This document shows, piece after piece, positions 57,688 through 64,000 of a DNA stretch of 64,000 bases. Origin of the DNA: Scytonema hofmannii PCC 7110. Its GTDB lineage: Bacteria > Cyanobacteriota > Cyanobacteriia > Cyanobacteriales > Nostocaceae. Each line of letters starts with the position of its first letter. The stretch's first letter is position 1. The stretch spans positions 11,056,341 through 11,120,340 of the forward strand of contig NZ_KQ976354.1 of NCBI RefSeq assembly GCF_000346485.2. Reading direction: 5' to 3'. Both the position numbers and the translations under genes were made by a program. Below the pieces are notes generated by a model, which saw nothing but the letters and a program-made list of their open reading frames with translations, searched no databases and had not been told where the DNA came from.

Positions 57688-57936
57688 ATGAATATTTCAC
57701 TTAAATTGAAACCGGAAGTTGAAGCACGTCTCATTATCCAAGCCAATGCTCAAGGGGTTTCTATAGAAACTTATCTTGAGTCCCTAATTGAAGAAAAACT
57801 AACCAGCAAGGTGGAAAAAAGAGTAGCTCCAGAAAATTGGACGAGTATGCTCGATCGACTCGGTAGAAGTCCTTCTCTTGCAAAAGCACCTATGCTTTCA
57901 GATGAGGATATTAGCCGTGAGAGCATATACGATTGA
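57688..57936 (+). CDS. Ribbon-helix-helix antitoxin of a former PIN toxin pair
   Basis: 82 residues. The first 45 residues (ISLKLKPEVEARLIIQANAQGVSIETYLESLIEEKL) have the strand-helix-helix layout of CopG/RHH-like antitoxins. The C-terminal tail (LGRSPSLAKAPMLSDEDISRESIYD) is the typical toxin-binding part in VapB-like proteins of cyanobacteria. The stop is followed 17 nt later by the start of a PIN toxin reading frame that is destroyed. It is on the plus strand, opposite to the island genes on both sides. Confidence 0.8.
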   Translation: MNISLKLKPEVEARLIIQANAQGVSIETYLESLIEEKLTSKVEKRVAPENWTSMLDRLGRSPSLAKAPMLSDEDISRESIYD

Positions 57937-57953
57937 AGAGAAGATAGCCAGTT

Positions 57954-58003
57954 ATGAGTTATCTAGTTGATACTAATGTTTGATTACAGCTTGTACATAG
58001 GAG
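57954..58003 (+). pseudogene. PIN-domain toxin stub
   Basis: ATG at 57954 reads MSYLVDTNV, then TGA (57981-57983), then LQLVHR. MSYLVDTNV.L.L is the invariant start of VapC-like PIN toxins, with the first catalytic Asp. The TGA stands where a hydrophobic or Trp residue is expected. After about 16 codons the sequence runs into the 3' end of the opposite-strand HTH gene (stop at 58004). So only the first strand of the toxin remains. Confidence 0.75.
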
Positions 58004-58522
58004 CTATAACACTGCTTTGACTTCTTCCTTGAGATTTTCTGTTTGTCGCATTGCAGCTAGATGCTCCAGGTAAAAATCGTCCATTTTGGCAATAAATTTA
58101 TCATTAATAATTTCTACACCTAATGCATCTCTAACAGCTAAAAAATCTAGGAATGATGCATTTTGATAGTCTCGATCTTCAAAAGATTTAATTTGTTCTT
58201 CGGTGCGATCGCATAGTGCAGCAAGTTCTTTTTGGGTAATTTTAAAAGCTATTCTGGCTTTAATTAATAATTGAGATATTTTATTCATGCACTCCACTTG
58301 GAGCGTAATAGGTTCGTTGGGATTATGAGCGATTAATGCTTCGTATTCTGCTATTTGTTCTTGTAGGTCTTCGCGTTGAGAGGTGACCCCATCATATTGA
58401 ATCTGCCAATCGTCTGGTTGATTTTTTTTCTTATGGTCGTCTTGCTCTAACATGGTGATTGCTCGACTCATTCCCTCTGCCCAATTCTTGGTAACGTTAT
58501 ACTCTAGCTCGTTTTTAATCAT
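58004..58522 (-). CDS. XRE-type HTH protein paired with a nucleotidyltransferase
   Basis: 172 residues from ATG 58522, with AAGGTG 6 nt upstream; a GTG three codons earlier is possible. Residues about 1-85 are helical and charged (RAITMLEQDDHKKKNQPDDW, LQEQIAEYEALI). Residues about 90-150 form a helix-turn-helix: LLIKARIAFKITQKELAALCDRTEEQIKSFEDRDYQNASF. ATGA overlap (58519-58522) with the preceding gene means translational coupling. Probably the antitoxin or regulator of the pair. Confidence 0.75.
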   Translation of the reverse strand: MIKNELEYNVTKNWAEGMSRAITMLEQDDHKKKNQPDDWQIQYDGVTSQREDLQEQIAEYEALIAHNPNEPITLQVECMNKISQLLIKARIAFKITQKELAALCDRTEEQIKSFEDRDYQNASFLDFLAVRDALGVEIINDKFIAKMDDFYLEHLAAMRQTENLKEEVKAVL

Positions 58523-58968
58523 GGTTCCCACCTTAACAGGTCTATTGCTATAATACCTTTTCTATTATTCTGTCTGTCGAGTAGGAAGAAATCTAGAGAT
58601 GTTGTGCCTTCGTCATTAACAATCTGGTCAGTGCGAAATAATTCACCTTTATACTTAGCCTTTTGGGCAGCTCGTTTGTTTGTAAAATTTAATAAAGTTG
58701 GGTGATTTTGTCTCAAATAGTCCATATCAACAGCATCTGGTTCCCAACATGCATCAAAATCGTTTGGATTTGGTTCGCTTGTTACGAAGGAACCATTTAT
58801 AAAAAAATTTCGACACCCAGCGTCTTTTAAATCAGTCATTGCTGCTTCCATTCCGCGAATCATTCTTGCACGTGCGGGTGTATAACCAAAATTTTCTTTA
58901 AACTCGCTCCAATCACAAAAATATACGCCTGGTGGTAAATTACCATTCTCATCAAAATCTGGAATCAT
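58519..58968 (-). CDS. Nucleotidyltransferase-fold protein (DUF6932-like)
   Basis: 149 residues. The motif FFINGSFVTSEPNPNDFDACW (split: Gly59-Ser60, Asp70 and Asp72) fits the GSx...DxD active site of minimal nucleotidyltransferases, with a third acidic residue in TTSLDFFLLD. Family naming from memory. Paired with an HTH protein by a 4-nt overlap, like MNT/HEPN and AbiE-type toxin-antitoxin pairs, so this is probably the toxin-like enzyme. Gene upstream ends 75 nt away; the pair stands as its own operon. Confidence 0.75.
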   Translation of the reverse strand: MIPDFDENGNLPPGVYFCDWSEFKENFGYTPARARMIRGMEAAMTDLKDAGCRNFFINGSFVTSEPNPNDFDACWEPDAVDMDYLRQNHPTLLNFTNKRAAQKAKYKGELFRTDQIVNDEGTTSLDFFLLDRQNNRKGIIAIDLLRWEP

Positions 58969-59042
58969 TCGTTAATAAAAAGCAGCTAATTACTGATATA
59001 AATAGCATACCATTCTTGTAAATAATTAAGTACATGAGGAAA

Positions 59043-59381
59043 CTACTTCTTGGTATACGGTGCTTGTTCTTTATCGAATTGTCTTTTCACCTTGAGAAAT
59101 TCTGTAAATAATTCAAAGAAACGATTTAAAGCGTCGATCTCGTCTTCAGAATAGAAAAGAATGATACGTGACCATGATTGAGTTGAATGCTGGTTAAAGC
59201 GCTGCTCTATCCACTCTTGAAATTCTTCAAATTCCTGCTCTTCTTGTGTTTGAGCAATAGCTAATTCTCGGCGAGCAAACGTATATCCATCTAAAAAAAT
59301 TTGTAAATGGCTAATTGATTTTTTTCCTAGATATAAAGCAGGTCTTTTTTGAATTTTTTCTATCAATTCATAAAATGACAT
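59043..59381 (-). CDS. Small hypothetical protein
   Basis: 112 residues, all-alpha in appearance. The N-terminal block FYELIEKIQKRPALYLGKKSISHLQIFLDGYTFAR is a pattern I have seen in small proteins near toxin or immunity genes, but I cannot name a family with confidence. The rest is acidic helices (QEEQEFEEFQEWIEQRF) and SWSRIILFYSEDEIDALNRFFEL. It lies 30 nt after the DUF1156 gene and 74 nt before the nucleotidyltransferase pair. Confidence 0.65.
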   Translation of the reverse strand: MSFYELIEKIQKRPALYLGKKSISHLQIFLDGYTFARRELAIAQTQEEQEFEEFQEWIEQRFNQHSTQSWSRIILFYSEDEIDALNRFFELFTEFLKVKRQFDKEQAPYTKK

Positions 59382-59411
59382 TATGTCTACCTATTCAAAT
59401 GAAATAAGTTA

Positions 59412-61460
59412 CTAAAATAACTGTCCTTGAACTGGTTCTTGTTTTGTTTCTACAGCAAGGCGTGAAATTTCTGACCAAGAGATCACTATGCTGTTGTAAC
59501 CAATGGCTTCTTGCGTCCATCCTTTGCGATCGCAGATACTATACAAGCGATAAGCCAAATCTCGTGCTGTTTCACCGCGACTGCCTAACTGAGCTAACAT
59601 AGCAGCAGATGCCATCTCCCCTTTTTGGTCTAGAGTATAGATAAGGTATTGAGTTATTTCCCAATCAGAAATACGAGAGTCGGTAGCCGGGTTCCAGTTT
59701 TTTGGTAGTTCTTCACGGCGTAGGAGTCTCACTTTACCGCTTTTTGCTGTGAGAATTCCCCCATTCACCAGTCCTTGTACGCTAGTGTTTTTGGCTTTGG
59801 AGAGAGTTTCTGCATCTCCATACAATCCTTCGTTGTATTGGTGTTGTTCAAACCAAGTCAGAGCATAGCGAGTATCGGCGTCAAATTCCCCTTCTTGTTC
59901 GGTGAGGTATTCGTCGAGCATTTGGTTGATAAGTTGCAAGGCGGTACGCACGCGCATAGGAACACCGTCAGCATCAAGGACTTTAGAGTAACGGGAGAAA
60001 ATCGCCATACCAGGACCAATGCTAGCTTGAGCTAAGTCAACGGGAGCGATATTACCTTGTTGTAGATTTTTGAGGGCTTCGGGGAGTTCGCGTTTAAGTT
60101 CGTTAAGGAATTGGCGACGGGTAGTAGAGGGGGCATTTTCTGGGCGTGGGCGACAGACAAGGACTATTGAAGTAGCAAGAGCATTAATTTTGGCCTTAAT
60201 ACCAGTTGGTCGTTCGGTTCGCATAGGCCAAGTGCCAGTGACAGAGAAACCAGCACTAAGTAATCCTTCTAGCATAGTTTCCCATCCAGTAGACGCAATG
60301 GAAAAACTACTCTTACTGCCTTTTGAATTTTCATCAGCCTCTGATTGCTTAAAGGCATAAAAAACAGTGAGCGGGTACTCAGCACAAGAAGCACCATTCA
60401 TGGAGGCAAAAGCTTTACCCAAGCCTTCCTCAAAGAATACTTGAGCTTTTTTTTTGTTTCCATCAAATCGATAAGGCGTTGCTATTAATTCTTCTGATTT
60501 AGGAGTTACTACAGTGCTAAAAAGATTGGTGTAGACTTTGCCTAGTGAACGACGCAGCCAAACATAAAAAAAATCTGACAAGTCAGCATAGCCGATAGCG
60601 TCATAATAGGGTGGGTCTGTTGATATACAAAATTTTACCGTATCCATCTCCCATTTAGCTGTGGCATCTTTTTGATAAACCTTCAAGACTGATTGATTAT
60701 TTGTGGACAGATCTTGAATAGCAAGTTTATCTAATACTTTAGGTACAAATTCTAAACATTTGCTCCAACTTGCTGCTTGGCAAAATGGATTAATTTCTCC
60801 AAAGTCCCATGTCATTGGGATAGCTTGTCTTGCAAACATGTGTACAACTAATTCGTGTGCGGGATTGCTACTCCAAGGACAGAGCGTTGAAGACAAATCC
60901 ATTAGCCTACTTATTCCAAAAGCTAAATAAGTCGCCGTAGCATCAGCATAAGCGAGTGCATCTACTCCTCCCTGACACAATGGTAAACTACTATCAGATA
61001 TTCCACTAGCCACTACATCGCGTTTGATACGCTCCTGTACTTCGCTGACTAAATCACTAAACGTAGTTAGTACTGAAAGCTGACGTGGTGTAAATATTTC
61101 TGCATAGCGATTCAAGCCGTACAGTGGTGGAGAAAACCAACGAGGGTTTTTTGGTAATTCCGTTAACGGCTCCCATTCTGGTTTTGCTTTGGATGCAATT
61201 TGTGCGTGTTCCCGATTGGGAGATAAATAAACTCGCTGACGCTGACCTTCTGCCACAATTGCCATTAACTGAGCACTCATTTGCCCCACTTTGCCTTCAG
61301 TACGGATATAGTCGGTAGGTACTGGAGTGCCGCAGCAAATACAAGTTGTACCTTTGCGGTTAATTGTTCCATCTGCTGGTTTGAGCGAAATACTGTCACG
61401 TTCTGCCTCAGTTTTTGCATTCTTATGCTTTTTCTCTTGTTCTTGCTGTGTCCGCACCAC
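59412..61460 (-). pseudogene. DUF1156 adenine-specific methyltransferase, N-terminal half missing
   Basis: 682 codons remain, from a GTG at 61460; a TAG lies three codons upstream, and beyond it the sequence belongs to another gene. The surviving part has the Cys-rich block TTCICCGTPVPTDYIR, the catalytic motif DPPYYDAIGYADLSDFFYVWLRR (from residue 282), and the C-terminal regions. The N-terminal part of the family (about 350-450 residues), including the SAM-binding DPFxGGG motif, is absent. Without it methyl transfer is unlikely. The family methylates adenine in phage-defence systems together with DUF499 ATPases and helicases. The remaining frame has no further damage. Confidence 0.8.
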
Positions 61461-61827
61461 AAACCGCTAGTTTGCTAGTCCATCTTCCATTTGGTAACTG
61501 TCTAGCAACATGAGTTGGGACACCATCTAGCTCTCCTGAAGGCTTAGTATAAATTGCAATTTTTTGAAATCCTGACTCTAATTCAAAACTGTTGCAACGT
61601 GTATACCCAAAAGTTTGATAGAGCATAATGAATGCCTCTAATGTTAATTCCCTTGGTACTTCATTGAGCCAATACGCATCTGGATCTGTCGGGTCCTACC
61701 AGCAGTCGTCTGACTCTGCGCCCCAAGCAATGCAATTGTAATCTGACGTTGCAGGACTGGTAATTTGATAAGAACCAGGAGATAAGTTTGGACAATAAGT
61801 TGCAATCCAAGAATCTATTCTTGACAC
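61461..61827 (-). pseudogene. DUF7689-type gene with an internal stop and lost 3' end
   Basis: Reading from GTG 61827: RIDSWIATYCPNLSPGSYQI, YNCIAWGAESDDCW, stop TAG (61698-61696), DPTDPDAYWLNEVPRELTLE, GFQKIAIYTK, PTHVARQLPNGRWTSKL. This is the usual DUF7689 pattern (CIAWA...WW.P, PRE.T.EAF, H.ARQL.NG.WTSKLG). TAG replaces an expected Trp. After TSKL the homology ends at the junction with the DUF1156 frame; the frame itself stops at 61423 after about a dozen foreign codons. It starts 9 nt after its upstream neighbour, with which it commonly pairs. Confidence 0.75.
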
Positions 61828-61833
61828 TTCATC

Positions 61834-62136
61834 CTACCATTTATATCCGTGTTCTTTTCCCCATTGCAACCAAGCGGCTGCCATTTGTTTGATTTTTCCA
61901 CGCTGTTCTGGTTTTACAGGGTTTTCACCAGTAAGGGATCTTAGTGCTGCAAACCAATGATTTGGTCTTGTCTCAAGTTCTTTCAGTATCAAAGGTATGA
62001 CTGCATCTCCCATTTCTATAATTTGCTGATATGCTTTATGGTTTGTTTTTTCTCCAACAAATGATGAACCATTCACCTCTAATTCCCATAGAGTTACTAA
62101 TTCCTTAAATTTCTGTGCTATGTCTGTTGTCAGCAT
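61834..62136 (-). CDS. Small hypothetical protein, partner of DUF7689 genes
   Basis: 100 residues from ATG 62136 (MLTTDIAQKFKELVTLW); a GTG at 62154 is an alternative. Blocks: IIEMGDAVIPLILKELETRPNHWFAALRSLTGENPV and KQMAAAWLQWGKEHGYKW. The first resembles a single HEAT-like helix pair. Similar short proteins sit directly upstream of DUF7689 genes in other cyanobacteria, as recalled from memory. It separates the helicase gene from the methyltransferase remnant, so this pair looks inserted into the defence operon. Confidence 0.7.
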   Translation of the reverse strand: MLTTDIAQKFKELVTLWELEVNGSSFVGEKTNHKAYQQIIEMGDAVIPLILKELETRPNHWFAALRSLTGENPVKPEQRGKIKQMAAAWLQWGKEHGYKW

Positions 62137-62247
62137 AATTATCTTGACCTTCACCTATTTAAATAATTAAACTATATGAACATACTAGTACAGCGCATTG
62201 GAAATAACCTCGCGATTCAATTCCCGACGCTATTGCATATAAAAATG

Positions 62248-64000
62248 TTAACTTGGTTCGCTTCCCTGCTGCCACAATTCTTTCCAATTGTAGTTTACAC
62301 TCGTGACGCCAAAATCCGGTTCTTTTTGAAAGGGACGCTGTACGTAGTGAATAACACAGGCATTATCTCGCACTTTATAAGTTCCCTGTGATTCTTTCAC
62401 TTTCCACACATCACCTTCGGTAAATTTCTTGGATTTAGGTACTTGCACGAGTGCCAAAATAAAATTATCTGGCTTATTCAGAGCAGTGATAATTTCATTT
62501 TTGGTGACTGTCACTGTATCAGATCCCTCTATCCGTCCCTTAACTTCAATAAATCGCAATTTTCCCGTATTGGGAATACGCGATTCTATATCATAGCCGC
62601 ACTTATCAGCACTGACATCTTTTGGTTCGTAACCCAACTGCTTTTCTGCATCCAAAACTGCTTGCATTGCTAGTTGTTCTACTCTCTGCTTTTCCTGGGC
62701 GAAGGTATCGGCTGTGGCTTGACGCTTTCCTTGCAGTCGTTGCAGTAACCCTATCGATACAACTAACGCACCTCCTACTACAACAGGAGGTAGGGGGGAA
62801 AGACGGCTTTCTTGCTCTAATTCTCCCATCCGCTTTTGCAATCGTGCTTGTAGCTCGTCGGCTCTTGCTCTTGCTTTGGCTGAGTTAATTTTAGCATTCG
62901 CCTTACCTGCCATTTCTTGCAGTTGCAAATCTTCTGCACGGCGATCCCAATAATTAATTTCCTTAATCAATCGGTCTTTTACCGCCGCCATTGTCTTGTC
63001 TATCAATTCCTCTTTGTGATGCTTTACTTCCTGTAAATGTTGGGGAACAATATGAGCGATTGCATAACTTGCTGCTTGAGCTTCAATATCTTTTCGCAAC
63101 CAAGTTTGTTCTAATATTGGCTCTAGCAGTGGTTGCATTTCTTCTGGGAGTGCTTGATAGTTTAAGTAAGGTGCATAACCCGCATTCCGTGCTTGTCCAG
63201 TTGGATCGATTTCTACATACTGCATCCGTCGCGATACGACTCGACGATTCCCCGTTACATCTGTCCGAGCATCTTGTATAGAATGTTCTAAATAAACTAA
63301 AGCACGAACTTGTTCGCCCGGATCGTTTTCATCGACTAAGATACTACCCTGTTTCAGAACATCTCTGTGGCGTTCGAGAATTAGGTCGATAGTAGCATCT
63401 AACAAAGGATGTCCGGGACAAACCAAGGCAGCTAGTGGTTTACCGGAAACGCTAATCAGTTGCTTGTCAAAACAAATCCTCTCGTAACGGGTGAGAATTG
63501 CTTCTCTAGTCCCTACAACCCGTCCTCGGTTGCGAATTATGGCTGGAACATAAGTAATTTCATAACGGTGAGATTCCCGTTCCCTGACTGTTCCGCCTAA
63601 CTTTTGAAAAGCTTCCAAGAAAAACGAAGCAACGAAATGCGGTTGCAATTTTCTGGCTTCGGCTCGTTCCATTTCTTCTCGAATTTGCCGTACCTTAGAA
63701 ATATCCATTGCATCCCGTGCTAGAGCTTTTTCTTCTAATAACTGTTGCAAGCGCTGACGATCTAAGCAATCGGCAACAACTTTGGTGAGTCGCTCTTTCA
63801 CTTCCAGAGAATCACCATAGCGAATTGCCTCAATCAAAAGTTCCCGCAGTTGCACGCCGTCAATGGCTTTGCCCAGAACATCAAAAACTTTACCTCCCAA
63901 GGCATCCTGCTCGACTTCCAGCTTTTTCAACAGTGCTAAGTAGACATCACCTTCACGAGTTTCCTTCGCAACCAAATTCCACAGGTGACAAACTTCAGTT
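62248..64000 (-). CDS. SNF2-type helicase C-terminal part with DUF3883, cut by window edge
   Basis: The reading frame is open to the right edge: codons beyond 63975 give TEVCHLWNLVAKETREGDVY, the end of a helicase C-domain (ETREG motif VI region). So the apparent start at 63975 (TTG) is internal and at least 584 residues are visible of a longer protein. The middle has a coiled coil (residues about 330-400) and a hydrophobic patch (LPPVVVGGALVVSIGLL). The C-terminus carries DUF3883: LGYEPKDVSADKCGYDIESR, FIEVKGRIEGSDTVTVTKNE, a restriction-endonuclease-like fold with the Glu-x-Lys pair. Similar helicases (DrmD-like) act in DISARM-type and related defence systems. Confidence 0.85.
   Translation of the reverse strand, partial: TEVCHLWNLVAKETREGDVYLALLKKLEVEQDALGGKVFDVLGKAIDGVQLRELLIEAIRYGDSLEVKERLTKVVADCLDRQRLQQLLEEKALARDAMDISKVRQIREEMERAEARKLQPHFVASFFLEAFQKLGGTVRERESHRYEITYVPAIIRNRGRVVGTREAILTRYERICFDKQLISVSGKPLAALVCPGHPLLDATIDLILERHRDVLKQGSILVDENDPGEQVRALVYLEHSIQDARTDVTGNRRVVSRRMQYVEIDPTGQARNAGYAPYLNYQALPEEMQPLLEPILEQTWLRKDIEAQAASYAIAHIVPQHLQEVKHHKEELIDKTMAAVKDRLIKEINYWDRRAEDLQLQEMAGKANAKINSAKARARADELQARLQKRMGELEQESRLSPLPPVVVGGALVVSIGLLQRLQGKRQATADTFAQEKQRVEQLAMQAVLDAEKQLGYEPKDVSADKCGYDIESRIPNTGKLRFIEVKGRIEGSDTVTVTKNEIITALNKPDNFILALVQVPKSKKFTEGDVWKVKESQGTYKVRDNACVIHYVQRPFQKEPDFGVTSVNYNWKELWQQGSEPS

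Noticed and set aside
59775-60360. Plus-strand open frames of 86 and 96 codons
   Set aside because: Antisense to the DUF1156 coding sequence, with no independent support.
54206-64000. A BREX or classical DISARM system
   Set aside because: No PglZ, BrxL, DrmA, DrmB or DrmC gene is visible. The DUF499/DUF1156/helicase set is a related but different type, although genes beyond the right edge could change this.

Overview
The window comes from a cyanobacterium, most likely a filamentous, heterocyst-type genus (Nostoc/Scytonema/Calothrix relatives). Evidence: a complete allophycocyanin core operon (apcE-apcA-apcB-apcC), the cyanobacterial atp operon order with both b and b' subunits, a cyanobacterial tmRNA tag, many GCGATCGC (HIP1) sites, and heptanucleotide tandem repeats between genes. 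I found no rRNA, tRNA or CRISPR array.

Layout. 1-347 is the 5' part of tmRNA (minus strand; its 3' end lies beyond the left edge). 468-6681 is the ATP synthase operon atpI-B-E-G-F-H-A-C on the minus strand, with hairpins on both sides of atpE. 7072-12506 holds a methyltransferase, a secreted beta-propeller protein and a two-component pair. 12822-18108 is the phycobilisome core operon. 18245-20977 holds an orphan HicB and an adaptor/permease pair with no ATPase beside it. 21057-35903 is a one-strand surface-glycan locus of about 15 kb: three GT2 enzymes sharing an unnamed C-terminal module, three tandem CgeB-like glycosyltransferases, two hexapeptide acyltransferases, two ABC exporter half-transporters, a membrane protein and a glycoside hydrolase-GT2 fusion.

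35996-39404 carries a NACHT (NLR-like) NTPase gene between two roughly 80-bp imperfect inverted repeats, with a tandemly duplicated upstream region. 39547-44093 is a small sugar-modification cluster: epimerase remnant, C-methyltransferase, cytidylyltransferase, PIG-L deacetylase and DUF4910 protein. 44335-52021 is a sulfate-uptake locus (cysA, cysR-like regulator, two NIL-domain proteins, cysW, cysT, two sbpA copies) interrupted by a class II amidotransferase gene. 52203-54172 is a tnpB-only IS200/IS605-type element.

54206-64000 is a defence-type island, partly in decay: HEPN(Swt1)-DUF499 ATPase, an RHH antitoxin with only a stub of its PIN toxin, a nucleotidyltransferase/HTH pair, a small hypothetical protein, a DUF1156 methyltransferase that has lost its N-terminal half where it abuts a broken DUF7689 gene, and the C-terminal part of an SNF2-type helicase with DUF3883 that runs off the right edge. 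The helicase, DUF1156 and DUF499 genes form a recognisable phage-defence/restriction-like set, here apparently disrupted.

How the parts work together: the atp and apc operons are core energy genes. The glycan locus looks self-contained (synthesis, acylation, export). The sulfate genes encode a complete ABC importer plus regulator. The NACHT unit and the right-hand island form the accessory, defence-related part. All functional statements are read from sequence by eye; no database search was run.
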